Assembly (NCBI GenBank): GCA_028583685.1
Contig: JAMXIF010000086.1
Span: 16,939,928 to 17,003,927 of the forward strand
DNA length: 64,000 nt
Reading direction: 5' to 3'
Source of the DNA: Petaurus breviceps papuanus
Taxonomy: Eukaryota > Chordata > Mammalia > Diprotodontia > Petauridae
The stretch's first letter is position 1; the number at the start of each line of letters is the position of its first letter. The notes under the pieces are model-generated. The model made no database searches. It was given only the letters and a program-made list of their open reading frames with translations, and was not told the DNA's origin. Of this stretch, positions 1-12,588 are shown piece by piece. The translations under genes were made by a program, and so were the position numbers.

Positions 1-98
1 TCTCTCTGTCTCTGTCTTTGTCTCTCTCTGTCTCTGTCTCTCTGTCTCTGTCTCTCTCTGTCTCTCTGTCTCTCTCTCTGTCTCTCTCTCTGTCTCTC

Positions 99-143
<45 letters not shown>

Positions 144-154
144 GTCTCTCTCTC
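1..154. repeat. (TCTCTG)n / (TC)n microsatellite
   Basis: Impure tandem TCTCTG and TC units, cut by the left window edge, so the true length is unknown. Lies in a PDE8B intron. Confidence 0.97.
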
Positions 155-597
155 AGATTAGACACAATTCAATAACATTTGTAGGGTAAGGCCTAATTTA
201 GCAAGTACTGATATTTCAACATTAGCCCAAGCAGAGTTTAGCCCTTGCATCCTTGTCTTCAGATGTCTTTTCTGCATGCAGATACAGGCACATAAAGGGC
301 AAGATCATATCAATCTGCCTCTTTTGTGAGGTACCTTTAATGGGAGAATACAGAAGAAATGTTTTGGATAAAGATGGTTTTTCTTTACCTCATACCTGGA
401 GGCATTTTTAGCCACGTATCTTTTTTTTTAATGTTCATTTTTGTTCACCCCTCCCCCCTTGCCCCTTTCAGTGTTCATTTGTGCATGAAGTATGGCAGAA
501 GGGTTCCTTGGCTTTAACTTTCAGATCATATGGACAAAAGTAGTTGGAAAAAATAGCTTCCATTCTTTCTAAGCTGGGATCTAGAGACATTGTATGA
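155..597. other. Intron, nothing recognised
   Basis: AT-rich sequence with no exon, ORF or repeat that I can identify. Confidence 0.5.
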
Positions 598-785
598 GGC
601 AGTCTAGTACATAGGACCAAATGGTGGACTTGGCATCAAGAAGAGCTGAACTCAAACCATGTCTAAAGCATATTGCCTGTGAGACTATGGTCAAGTCATT
701 TAATCAAACTTTAGTTTCTTCATCTGTAAAATGATGATAATATCTGTAGCATCTATGTCATAGGGGTAGTGAGAAACTCAAATGG
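598..785 (+). mobile_element. MIR-type CORE-SINE relic
   Basis: Degraded CORE box: 'TGGTCAAGTCATTTAATC' followed by 'TTTCTTCATCTGTAAAATG'. Old and without recognisable duplications. Confidence 0.75.
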
Positions 786-845
786 AACTTAGCAAACTTG
801 AAATATAAATGCCTACTATTCTCTCAAATATGAATTGAATGAATA

Positions 846-920
846 AAAAGGCATTTATTAATCACCTGCTGTATGTTATGAATGGTGCTAAGTGCTGGGG
901 ATACAAATACAAAAAGTAAA
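846..920 (-). mobile_element. L2 LINE 3' end
   Basis: Reverse complement of the L2 tail: 'GGCATTTATTAATCACCTG' leading to 'GTGCTAAGTGCTGGGGATAC'. Confidence 0.75.
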
Positions 921-939
921 AGAATCCCATATTATAACC

Positions 940-3420
940 TATCCATATCTCATTGGATTCTACTTTTATTCAGATAGTTTCATAAATCCTTCATCAAAGA
1001 GGATCCGTCCTATTGGCTATTGAGGACCTTTGTCCTGATCTGTTGACTTTGCACTGGGTACCAATGGAGCAGATAGGCTAACTATTTCTTTTGTTCTCGC
1101 TATGTGGTCTCCTATTTTAATTGTACATCTCCTTAATGATATTGTTTACACTGCTTTTGACACATATTTCTTCACTGGCAATGTGCTTCATCCTGTTCAT
1201 ACCTACTACACATCTCACCGTTGCTGATTGGGTGAATTTCTTATTTAGTTCTCGGGAGACTTTGTTATTACATTATTTATAGTCATATAGCATCATTGGA
1301 AGGATACTTATTTTAAAAAGATGAGCCATCATTTCCAGAAAAAAGCTTAGAGGCAAACGTACTGTGCAGTTTCTCAGATGCAATCCAGTATACTGTCTTC
1401 CTTCTCAATTCTGAGCCCAGATCACTGAAAAGCCTTATGGATTGTCCATCGCACCTTATGGCATAGTCTAGACAATAGTCATAATTCATCCACTTGATAT
1501 TTTTCCTCAAGGTTTGTTGAACTAAACTCTTTTGAGTGATTATAGATCCTATTTGGGAGGTTCTGCAAAGTTCTGGGACATGGTGAAATCAGGACAGACT
1601 GCAAAAAGGGACGTCCAGAGGACCTTACTATATATAGGAGACCCTCCTCTGTTAGCATTCTTTACCAGACATCCGTCATGATGGTGGCAGACATCTCTGG
1701 AAAGCATGTAGTCTTGCCTTATTCTTCACTTGATATCAATGATCAGAGGGTTGTTGAATAAAGTTATAGCTACTGTTATATCTTTTGAATAATTATGTAT
1801 AATTTTAACATATCCATGGACTGCTTCTTAAAACAGATTACATTTTTCTGTACTGAACCAAATGATTTTTCCTAGCCAACAAGCAATAAGTATGGTGGGT
1901 TCTCACATTCTCCACACCTTTAAGTCATTTGTGTGACTGTATAAATATTGTTAGCTGTAGAATATCCCTTGGGAAAACCTGCCTATTCTTTTCTTATGCC
2001 TTCATAAAGAATACCCTTGATTCATATTTAAGTTATTCACATAAAATAGTTATTGATATTTTCTTGGCCACCTTTTTCAGTAGGAACAATGTCTATGATT
2101 TTTCCAAGCACTGGATATTCTCTCCTTTCAAATATTTCAATACTTTATCCCTGAATACCCTCAAAATTGTGTTGCCTTTAGCATTGCTCTATGATTTATA
2201 TATATTTGATGTAATCCAGCTGCTCTTTCCATCCTTGTTTTCTTTATTTTCATAGCTATTTCCTTATCTAGTGCCTCAAAACTACAAAGTTAGAGCTTGT
2301 TGGTGATGGCTTTATAGTGATCGATGAAGAAAATAATTTATTATCAAAATCTCAGCAGACCTTTTTCATTTCTTCATCATCCTTCCAAATTTATCTTTAA
2401 ATATTCTTAGAATGATCTGACTTGATTGAATCTGTTCACCATGTTCTCTATAAGATGCTTTTCCCTCCACCACTTTTCATTGTTTTATGAAGTGCCACTT
2501 TTAATCTTGAGCCATCCTTCTCTGATAGATTTTTTTTGAATTAATTTATATTTCAAACTAGTATTGTCTGTGGCTTCCATAACACTCCACTTGGCAAATA
2601 GATCATGTGTTTGCTTTTTGAGACAGTTTCTAGACCCTTTTGGAGTCTTCATTGTGACACATTGGTTAAACTTCCTTACAAAGCAATGATAACTTCTGTT
2701 GGTGTCTGTTCTTTTATCCTGTCCCATTTTTTTGGTGTCATCATCTTATTTAAATAGGTCAAGTTGGAGTCATATATTCTCATTTTCATTTTTTCTTCTA
2801 ATTTGGTATTGATTTTGACATTTGCCCTAACAAGCTGATGGTCAGACTGTATACATAGACAGATGGTTTGAAAATAATTCCAATATTAGCAAAAAGCCGT
2901 TTCCTGTGAAAATGTAGCAGATTTAATTTTTGTATTGTTATTCTATATTTACTATGTCCAGTGCCTTCCAATGTATTAGTAGTTAGGTAAATATTTATAA
3001 ATGTACCCCAAACTACAATTCTTAGCAATCTTTCTCACCTTTATCACCACTTTGCCACAGTTACTGAAGAAGTAGAAGGGAGTCATAAAGGATATAGGAT
3101 GGTTTTGTATTTTATTTTGTTTCATGGTTTGTTCTGGACAAAGAAGTCATCTAGGGTTCAGTCTAGTAATAATAAGTTTCTCAATACTTAACTAGACTGG
3201 TCCTTAAAAAGTACACACAATTTATTGTTGGGTCCATATTGAGCTTTGCAAGTTTGCTAGGACCATTCAGAAATTGCATTTTGCTGGTATGTTTTTTGAG
3301 AACCCATAGTCATCTCCATGTCATGATAAGGTATCTCAGTGGGACTTTTATGGATATTTGTATTGAGAAGAAATAGGTCATAGAGCAAAGAAAAGGCACA
3401 ATATAATCATTAGAGTTCAT
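940..3420 (-). mobile_element. RTE-clade LINE, long decayed antisense copy
   Basis: A 2.5-kb AT-rich block whose - strand carries scattered protein similarity to an RTE-type ORF2. Near 2790-2850 (read leftward) the peptide 'DHQLVRANVKINTKLEEK' resembles the end of the RTE endonuclease domain (S-D-H-x-L-V-R-A). The - strand ORF at 2485-2727 continues downstream of it. The reverse transcriptase part should lie at lower coordinates and is heavily decayed; I could not locate its catalytic motif. The edges are approximate. The fragments at 24860-25000 and 26440-26870 share the same stretch ('GTCAAGTTGGAG' and neighbours). Confidence 0.6.
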
Positions 3421-3429
3421 TGCAAAACT

Positions 3430-4452
<1,023 letters not shown>

Positions 4453-4627
4453 TGAAAAAGAGTGTTTGTTTTTAAAAACATAGATGGGAAATATTTCTGT
4501 ACTTTGTCATGATATCTGATATGAGTCCTTGACCTAAGGGAGAAAAACACTAAGCATGCATAATTTTCTTTCTTGAACTGGGGTCAGGTCCAAGCTTTCG
4601 TTAACCATTAAATTATCTTCACAACCA

Positions 4628-4808
4628 GGTCCTGATTAGCATGAATATAATGAACCCCATTGAACAGTCACATGTATTCAACTTCACACTATTGGAAGTT
4701 ATACTTGTGTAAAATATGATAACTTGATCCAGCCTAGTGGAAAGATATAATGCTAGTTTAAATAATGCACCCATTTCACAGAATTCATTATTCACACTAA
4801 TCAGGACC
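4628..4808. mobile_element. Tc1/mariner-like MITE, copy 1
   Basis: A 181-bp element with terminal inverted repeats: left end GGTCCTGATTAGCATGAA, right end the complement of GGTCCTGATTAGTGTGAA. The right end is followed by TA; the left flank is CA, a probable mutated TA. It is homologous along its length to 25261-25439 (179 bp). It has no coding capacity. A TA target and short TIRs suggest a non-autonomous Tc1/mariner element. I cannot assign a named family. Confidence 0.7.
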
Positions 4809-5129
4809 TAATTGTGATTTCAGTTCCATTAATTGGGAATCTATATACTTTAGGAAATAGTACTGAATTTTTTCTTTACACTAACTCCCATGCTTAGGGG
4901 TTAACTAACCATATAAATAGTGTTTTTAGAAGAACCCATTTACTTAGCAACATTTGGTATGCTGGTGTTATACCCTTGCTTATATTGACTAAAGCAAATT
5001 TCTTATATGTTTGAATTATGCAGTTTGGTTCGATTTTTTTTGCTGTTTGTTTGGACCACCGATTTTATTGGTAATAGGAAAATCACAGAGAAGAAATTTG
5101 CTCTACCACTTAAAATAGGCAACATCCTG

Positions 5130-5275
5130 CACCTCACAGTTGCAGAGAGTTGTCTGAGACTTTGAGAGGATAAGTGATGTGCCCAGAGTCACAAAGCTAG
5201 TAAGTATTTGAGGGAAGATTTGAATCCAGATCTTCCTGACCTAGTAGGCTGGATGTCTATCTAGTATGCCTCCTC
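5130..5275 (-). mobile_element. MIR-type SINE relic
   Basis: Reverse CORE box 'GTGATGTGCCCAGAGTCAC', then 'AAGCTAGTAAGTATTTGAG' and 'AGATTTGAATCCAGATCTTC'. Confidence 0.8.
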
Positions 5276-5349
5276 ATTACAGTTATTAAATATCTGTAAT
5301 CAAAAATTGCCCTTCTTTTAAAATTATCTCCAATTTTTATTTTTTACTA

Positions 5350-5625
5350 ATTGAAGTAACTAGATGGCAAAGTGGAGAGAACTCTAGGCCTTGAGCCAGG
5401 AAGAATTGAGTTCAAATTTAACCTGAGACATTTACTAGTTATGTGACTCTGGACAAGTCACTTAACCTTTATCTACCTCAGTTCCCTCAACTGTAAAGTG
5501 GGGATAATAACAGCACCTGCCTCCCAGGGTTATAAGGATCAAATGAGATGAGATTTGTAAAGTGCTTGGCACAGTGCTGGGTATATAGTAAGCACTTAAT
5601 AAATGCCCCTTTCCTACCTTCCTAA
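5350..5625 (+). mobile_element. CORE-SINE with L2-like tail (THER/MIR type)
   Basis: Nearly full SINE: tRNA-like head 'GGCAAAGTGGAGAGAAC', CORE 'GACTCTGGACAAGTCACTTA', then 'AAAGTGCTTGGCACAGTGC' and 'AGTAAGCACTTAATAAATGC', the L2-like 3' tail. Confidence 0.85.
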
Positions 5626-5639
5626 TTAAAACTGCCTTC

Positions 5640-6664
5640 TGCCCCAGTTCCTTTTAAGTTGGTGAAATTTCACTGTCTGTGAACAGTCCGGTCTGCTGGC
5701 AGTGGGAGATGAGCACACATCACTGAAAACATAATTTTCATTCTAAGCTCAGTGACAGGTGATAAATAAGATTGAGCAACTATCTGTCAGGCAATTTTTG
5801 TCACATCATCTCTTGCATACCACCAAGATCAACAACAGATGGCAGTTTTTAGAGCAGTGGCCTTAAATGCCACACTCCTAAGCAAAGGTTTGAGAAGGAA
5901 CTGCCTTGGTTCCACTGTGCCCTGAAATGTCTTTCTCGGGCTGCCTGGATTGTCTGCTTTCCACAGTCCTCCTCTTCACACCTTTCTGAAATCTCTAGGA
6001 AGTAAGGGGCTCCTTAGGCAGTGCTTACGCCACAAGCACATAAGAATGAATGGGAAAATTATGCAAAAAAAGGATCAGTCCAGACTTTACCAGGGGCAAC
6101 TGAGTAAAAGATGGGAGAGGAAAAATCACTGTTCGGTAAAGATGCAAGGCTTTGTAATTACTTCAATCACAGCCTGTTGGATGATTTATTTGGTTTGGGC
6201 TATAGTTTTGGTATTTCTTTTCTGAGTTCTTATTCATCAGAGATTATGGAGAGTAGCAGAGAATGGATACCAAGTTGAGGGGTCTTGATTACTTCCTAAT
6301 AAGATAACTTGATTTTCCCCAAAATCTTGCAATCCCTGGCAAAAGGTTGGTGTGGGTGTGGGGAGGGGGAGGATCCATAGTGTCAATCCCCAACTTGGGA
6401 AGGAGGGATTGTAGTGGCAATTGGCCCAAGCTCTCCTTTCCTCTCAGAAGCTGCTTACTGGAGGAGCCAACTTGAAAATCAGGTAGGTTGGATCAGTTGG
6501 TAGATGACGACTGACCTGCTGATGACTTCTACTCACTGCACCTCTTAGCAACATGGCAGTTCACAGCATAGTTCAGTAGCTCTAAACACAGCTTAACAGA
6601 AGGGAGAGCACATTGATTCCTCTTTCACTCCCTAACCTCATGTGGAATTACCTGTCTCTATCAG
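5640..6664. other. Intron, nothing recognised
   Basis: About 1 kb upstream of the PAS-core exon. The 91-codon ORF at 5950-6225 lacks any similarity I recognise and has no splice-consistent role, so I treat it as chance. Confidence 0.5.
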
Positions 6665-6805
6665 TATGTCAACCCCGCCTTCGAAAGAATGATGGGCTAT
6701 CACAAGGGAGAGCTCATCGGCAAAGAACTCACTGAATTGCCCAAAAGCGACCAAAACCGTGCAGATCTCCTAGACACCATCAACACGTGCATCAAGAAGG
6801 GGAAG
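6665..6805 (+). CDS. PDE8B: PDE8B exon, PAS core
   Basis: A 141-bp exon of exactly 47 codons, phase 0 at both ends, with acceptor CTCTATCAG and donor AAG|GTTAGT. It encodes [17 protein letters not shown], then [15 protein letters not shown] and [15 protein letters not shown]. '[15 protein letters not shown]' is the classic PAS-core signature (N-P-A-F-x3-x-G-Y), giving the helix and strand around the ligand pocket of PAS folds. Differences from human PDE8B as remembered are conservative (ELLGKELADLP to [14 protein letters not shown] to SDQ). Reading past the donor soon meets a stop, so the downstream ORF extension is intronic. This is the most secure single anchor for identifying the gene. Confidence 0.97.
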
Positions 6806-7083
6806 GTTAGTAAATGCTCTTTTCACTCCTTCCAGAAGATTTCTAGAAGTCTCTATTTTATGATCTTTAGGATCTGATTAGTCACAAATATTATAATGAA
6901 TTAAAATACCTACTTTCTCAGTACAAAATATCTCTTTGAGGTGTTTTTGGACCTCTTGTATCATAGGCTGGGTTGTTTCGTGCCTGATAATCTCCATAGG
7001 ATTAGTAATTAATCTGGTTTTTTTTTTAATTTTTCTACTCATACATATATCTCTGCTGTTCCTGATTAATTGATTTGACTATC

Positions 7084-7400
7084 AGACAGTCAATGAACAT
7101 AATTTAATAAGTGCATGCCATGCACTGAGCACTGTGTTAGGCACTGGAGATACAAACACAAAGAAAGAAATAGTCCTACTCACAAGGAACTTAAATTCTA
7201 ACGAGGAAGGCAATACAAACCTGTATAATATATATCATAAATATGAAGAGAACAAATACAGAATAGTGAAATATGAGGTGCTTGGGGAAGGAGGGAGGGA
7301 ACTCCCAGTTTAGGGAATCAGGAAAACCTTGAACTGTATCTTGAAGGAAGAGAGGGATTCTCTGGGACAGAGGTAAGAGGGGCAAGAATGAGGAGGGAGG
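7084..7400 (-). mobile_element. L2 LINE, 3' part
   Basis: Antisense L2: 'GCACTGTGTTAGGCACTGG' and 'CTCACAAGGAACTTAAATTC' through 'TATCTTGAAGGAAGAGAGG'. The - strand ORF here is L2-derived and not a host gene. Confidence 0.8.
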
Positions 7401-7488
7401 CTCTGTGACAAAGAAGAATTTCATATAGTGACTTGCTGTATGTTTTCTTTATCCAGAGAAGTTTGTGTTCTCTTTATCTGTGTAACGA

Positions 7489-7513
7489 CACACACATACA
7501 CACACACACACAT
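7489..7513. repeat. (CA)n microsatellite
   Basis: Short CA run. Confidence 0.9.
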
Positions 7514-7629
7514 CAATAACAATTCACATTGTAACCCTCCACTCATTTGATTCTCCCTAATAGTGATATCTTAATTCCCTATGCATTTGTTTGGTCTGAA
7601 CACAGATGATAGTGCATTTGCAGTTATAG

Positions 7630-7828
7630 GCCCATAGATTGAAAGGAACTTTGGAAGTTATCCAGTTCAACTTTCTTATTTTATCTTATAAGGGAGGAAA
7701 CTGAATCCCAAAGAAGTTAATTGACTTTTCCAAGGTCATGCAGGCAGTAAATTGAAAGACCAGGATTCAAACTGAGTTTTAACTGGGTCTGGTGCAGTGT
7801 TCTTTCCGCTGCTCCATACTGCCTTATC
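7630..7828 (-). mobile_element. MIR-type SINE relic
   Basis: Reverse CORE: 'GAGGAAACTGAATCCCAAAG', 'CCAAGGTCATGCAGG' and 'AGGATTCAAACTGAG'. Confidence 0.75.
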
Positions 7829-8399
7829 TCTTAACAGATCTGCCCCATAGCAAACTGTTTGATACCCTGGTTGCCAGGTTGCATCATGGCCAAAAGCCAG
7901 AACTACCTGTTGCTGGATCATAGAATTTTGAGAATTCAGAATGGCCATCTAATGAACCCAAATGTGAGTCACTCACACTGTAACTTTGCTGGAAAGTGGT
8001 AAATTCCTCGAGTTTATAGAGTCCTTCTCCACTCTCCAAGTTCATCTTAGTTTCCTAGTTGTTATTTATCTTTCTATTCACGATGTGAAATAGAGCAGGT
8101 ATTCAACTTATAGGAAGATCCGGCCAGAAAGAAGCTAAAATGAGTTGGGGAATCCATCAGACAGCACTCAACCAGCTGGAACATGAATGAGAAAGGTGGG
8201 AGACAAAAGTGAAAAGGACATATCAATTGCTAAACAGAGCCCAGGGATGTGTTTAAAACACATTAAGATGTGTATAGAACTATCATACTATTCCTGCTAT
8301 AGTCCCCAAGCAAGGTATGAACCAGTTAGCTATAGTGAGGAGGGATCATGAGGAAAGAGCATCCAGAAGTCACTTGTTTTGTCTCAGGTATTCCTATAT

Positions 8400-8632
8400 T
8401 CGGGGCAATTAGATGGTGCAGTGGATAGAATGAGAAGCCTGGAATTAGGAAGATTCATCTTCATGAATCATCTGCTGGGCAAGTCACTTCACCCTGTTTG
8501 CCTCAGTTTCCTCATATGTAAAATGAGCTGGAGGAGGAAATGGCAAATCACTCTGCTATCTGTTCCAAGAAAATCCCAAAAGGAATCACAAAGTCAGACA
8601 CAACTGAAAATGACTGAACAACACAACAACAA
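8400..8632 (+). mobile_element. Long CORE-SINE
   Basis: Head 'GGGGCAATTAGATGGTGCAG', body 'GAGCTGGAGGAGGAAATGG', and 3' end 'ACTGAAAATGACTGAACAAC'. It lacks part of the middle around the usual 'TACTAGCTGTGTGACC'. This defines the long SINE type used below: a tRNA-like head, the CORE, then GGAGAAGGAAATGGCAAACC...TTTGCCAAGAAAACCCC...ACTGAACAACA. Confidence 0.9.
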
Positions 8633-9167
8633 AGTATCTATGATGTTTAAAGAAGTTCTCAGAATCTGAATATGCCAAGGATAGAGAATAGAGACTGCTC
8701 CTATCCTTGCCCCCATTACTGTATACTCTTCCCTCTCTTAAAGTTTGTAACAGGAGGACAGGCTCACTCCTGTCCTAGCCTCTTCTGAGACTGAGGAAAG
8801 AATTCCATACATGCTCCTAGAGTGATCCTGGCAGAATTCTTAGACTTCCTATGGAAATCCTTATAGACTCCACTGTGTGTTCTTAATTCCCCCTCTCCCC
8901 TCTCAGCATTCATTTTTCTCAGCCACAAAATAGTCAAGGTGATCACAATACAATTGCTCGTAGTAAAGCACTTTGCCTAATCACTACTCAATGCTCATTA
9001 CCCCTTGTTGGAGAAAGATACTTGAGAAACAGCCTCAAGTTTATTTACTATTGTATTTTTATATATGGAAGTCTTTTCCAGCCTTTTGAAATCAAGTCAC
9101 TTGGACTTTTTTTTTAGAACAAATGATGAAGAGTGACTGAGAAACTTTAATATTTCTCTTCACATAG

Positions 9168-9257
<90 letters not shown>

Positions 9258-9446
9258 TAAGAAGTGAATTTTGAACTTTTATAGCAAATGACAAAGACCA
9301 AGATTCAGTTGAATGTATTGTTTTTTCTTGGCAAGTGTTACCATGACAGATTCACGAATACATCAACATCTCTATTTAGGGCATGGGTACCAAAATAGAC
9401 TCTGTTCATATGGACTGTTTGTGACAGATCTGTGGTAGAGCCTTAC

Positions 9447-9556
9447 AAACTCATATTGGTCTGATCAGTCATAGATGGACACACTGGACCTTGATGCCAA
9501 CATAGTGATGTCATTTGGTCCTCTTCAAGAGTGAAAGACAACCACCACCAAGATAA
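9447..9556 (+). mobile_element. SINE ending GAANGAARGACAAC
   Basis: Tail 'GTCATTTGGTCCTCTTCAAG' then 'AGTGAAAGACAACCACCACC' resembles the 3' end of the longer copy at 27012-27268. Divergent and 5' truncated. Not a CORE-SINE. Confidence 0.55.
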
Positions 9557-9559
9557 GGC

Positions 9560-10305
9560 CATCTGAAAAAAGATTCAAGGCAAACCTATTCCTCCCCCTT
9601 CCCATCCACAGTGTCTTTCATAACACTACATCATGTCCCTCTTATGTGTCTTTCAGGCTCCCAATCTCCTGGGACGGCCTTTGCCATCTCTCCTTAAGGG
9701 AAAGGGCTCTGCTCTAGCCTGCTCTGCTACTGCTTCATGAACAGATAAAAACTGCCTATTCTCCTCCAGGGCTTCCCATCACCCCCCTCCTCTATATATC
9801 TCTGAGAGGATAATGCAGCAGCTCCGGGCTGCTGGGCTGATGGAGGTCAAGAAGAATAGAGAGGTCATTTGATTGAGGAAGAAAAACATGTTAACCTGGA
9901 GCTGGTGAGATCCAGTTTCATTTAATCTCTGATCTTAAAGAGGTGTACAATTGTTTTATGTCACCATAAGGGAAGGTAAATGTACAATTTGATTTCCTCC
10001 CCCATGTAAACTTTGTGAGAAAGTACACTGGGCCAAACAGGATACAGTGCTATTTAATCACTCACAATAAATTACTGATTAGGCTTTGTAGGTTAACCTG
10101 AAGTGTCAATACCATTTTAATAGCATATGGCAGTATGTGTACATAAGAGAGACATGGAATTGTACAGAATTCTTTAGGGGGAAAAAAGGCAGGAACAATT
10201 TTGACAACCTAGGCATGAGAGGAGGATGTAAAGCTTCATCTCCTAAGAATACCCCTTGCTTTGCCAGTACTTATGTTATTAGAAGAACTTCACATCCTGT
10301 ATAAT
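9560..10305. other. Intron, nothing recognised
   Basis: No exon or repeat that I can identify. Confidence 0.45.
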
Positions 10306-10309
10306 GATC

Positions 10310-10398
10310 CAATTCAATAAATAACAAATGCTTATTGTCTACAGAACACTGGATTAGGTTCTGGGGGATGGGAGATAGAAAGTCAGAATAAAACAACC
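10310..10398 (-). mobile_element. L2 LINE 3' end
   Basis: 'CAATAAATAACAAATGCTTA' to 'GGATTAGGTTCTGGGGGATG' is a weak antisense L2 tail. Confidence 0.6.
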
Positions 10399-10424
10399 CT
10401 CCAGATTGCTTTCGTGTTTCCTCA

Positions 10425-10597
10425 GAATAATCCTGAGTTCAGGTACTGTCATCTCAGTTTTACAGGTGAGGAAACTGAGGCCATAAGAGGCTTGCCATTT
10501 ATAGCTAGAAAGAATCTGAATTGGAATTTGAACTCATCTCCTGACCCCAAGCCCAGTCAGTACTCTATCAACTATGCCACGATGCCCCTGCCCTTGT
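10425..10597 (-). mobile_element. MIR-type SINE
   Basis: 'TTTTACAGGTGAGGAAACTG' then 'GAATTTGAACTCATCTCCTG' and 'TACTCTATCAACTATGCCAC'. Confidence 0.8.
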
Positions 10598-10616
10598 AAG
10601 ACCTGCAATCTAGATC

Positions 10617-10682
10617 AGGGCTGGCAAACCTGCAGCCTTGAGACCACATGTGGCTTTCTAAGGACATGAGGCTATGGAAGGG
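10617..10682. mobile_element. hAT-like DNA transposon end
   Basis: 'CAGGGCTGGCAAACCTGCAG' followed by 'CCACATGTGGC' matches the reverse complement of the 54749-54843 element. The other end is lost. Confidence 0.6.
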
Positions 10683-10689
10683 GTGAAAA

Positions 10690-12110
10690 TGCTTCTCCTT
10701 CAAATTGTACTTATTATTCAATGTTGATACTGAATCAGCCTAGATACAATTGCATACTGCCGTATGCTGTATGTTATATTTTTTTCCTGTAGCATCATTC
10801 CAGCCAGTATGATCACTCATTAGCAAACTGGCAGAGGCTTAGGTACTCACAGGTATGAGCCTACTAATCACCTCCTGAGGTGCCATTTGCTGAACTGCCA
10901 TTTCTTTCAGCAACTTACTTTCAGATGCCTCGTGCCTGCCAATTTTGCCTAATCCCCTCTTACTTTTATCATCCTTAAACCCAGTCTATTTAGAAAACAA
11001 AAGCAAAGAACCTATTGTTTCCAACCAGAATCATCTAGGTAACCAAACAAAATAGACATTTCTTTAAGAATAGTCTTTTTGAGGATTCTAATTTGTGCAT
11101 CTGTATAACAAGCAAAAGAAACAGTGTGTCGTCCCTCCGTTCTTTGCATGGGATCCCAATCATCTCAACCATTTTTATTGTCATTGAGTTTTTTTTTTGT
11201 TTTGCTTTTTCCAGTCATGGGCAACAGGACATTTTGTTTAAAGCCCACATTTGGCACACATTACATATTACTAAGTAAATAATTCTAGGCTCTTCCGCTC
11301 TCATTGTTCTCCCCTCTAGCAAAATTTAAGCCAAAGAATATATAATAAAACTTTGAGTCTATAAAAATAATTTAGTAAAATTGTTCTTACACATATGATA
11401 ATGACCAGTCACTTGTGAGTGTTTTTCAAGCAGTTGTGATAATCATTTCTGAGATACCCACACACTCTTGTGTATCTCCCTTGTGAAGTGATTGACTAGA
11501 ATTAGAGCTGTAGTCCATGACCTTGAAGAAGAGTTTTTCCTCTGTGTGAAACTCCTTGGGCCATATGGGGATTGAACTGCAAATGTTGGCTTTATTAGCA
11601 TTGTGCCAAGTAGGAATTTTTGGCATGAAAATCATGAGAAGAGTTAAAGACCAAAACAATAGGATGATTGAGTTTTCCCTGGCTAGACCCTGAAGTCTCA
11701 TGGTTTATCCAAATATCTTAAAATGATGACTGTACCCAAGCAGAATTCAAATCACTTATGTGTAGAAGGGTAGCTAACACAAGAATTGGCATTGTTTCAC
11801 TGAGGTCTTCAGTCACTGGGGGAAGAAACTATTAGGGAAACACTTTTAGTCCTGATACAAAAATAGAAGAAATACAAATGCACATGAAGACACATGTTTC
11901 TGCATGCATATGTGGACTGACATGTTTTATACATGAAAAATAATATCTAGAATGCTTTTGTAAAATAGTTTTTATTTTTTTTAATTATAAAATCTGGCCT
12001 CAAACTACCTCTGGGGTTATGACAAGAAAAAGCTTGCTAATGGATTTAGTGTGCTGGTTTGTTGTGCCCTCTCTTCTCTGACTTACTAATCATTGATTAT
12101 TTTATGTTAT
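10690..12110. other. Intron before the last PAS exon, nothing recognised
   Basis: AT-rich, with no clear repeat. The small ORFs (11093-11278, 11426-11701) show no similarity I recognise. Confidence 0.45.
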
Positions 12111-12113
12111 TAG

Positions 12114-12174
12114 GAAAATTAGACATTTTGTGTCTCTCAAGAAACTGTGTTGTACTGCTGACAGCAATAAACAG
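12114..12174 (+). CDS. PDE8B: PDE8B exon, end of PAS domain
   Basis: A 61-bp exon with acceptor TGTTATTAG and donor CAG|GTACTG. One base completes the glycine codon from the previous exon, then 20 codons read [20 protein letters not shown], ending in phase 0. '[14 protein letters not shown]' is the terminal PAS strand of PDE8. Human PDE8B as recalled has CCTTDNNKQ here, so two residues differ near the domain end, where conservation drops. This exon is followed by a 51-kb intron. It is hidden in an unrelated reading frame and was found by looking for the expected peptide. Confidence 0.95.
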
Positions 12175-12588
12175 GTACTGTATTCCATCTGCTTCGTCTA
12201 TCATGGCACCACTGTCATGCATTAGCTTTTCATGGATTTTCTCTTGTCATATCTTTGAATTTTGCTCTTCATTAGTCAACTAAAAAAACTTCATACAGAA
12301 AATCCAGCCCTTCGGACAAAGTACTGCTACAGAAAATAGTCCTTCATTGCAGCAAGCAAAACATGAGTTGTAAATAGAGTGATATTCATTCAAAAAAGTG
12401 ATTGCTGCATTATTTAACCAGAATTGCATTATTAAGACCTCAAATTTCCAAGCTCATTATTTTCTCAGACTGATAGTAAAACAAGTGAAATTAATGAGAT
12501 TGTGGCTATACTGCTATCCGAATCAATTCTTAATCAGTTCATTTCTCCTGATAAAGAGCAGTATCCCTTTCTTAGCTCTTGTGACCTT

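Noticed and set aside
5950-6225. A 91-codon ORF just upstream of the PAS-core exon as an alternative PDE8B start
   Set aside because: It is not contiguous with the exon, no donor in a suitable phase was evident, and the peptide has no PDE8 similarity.
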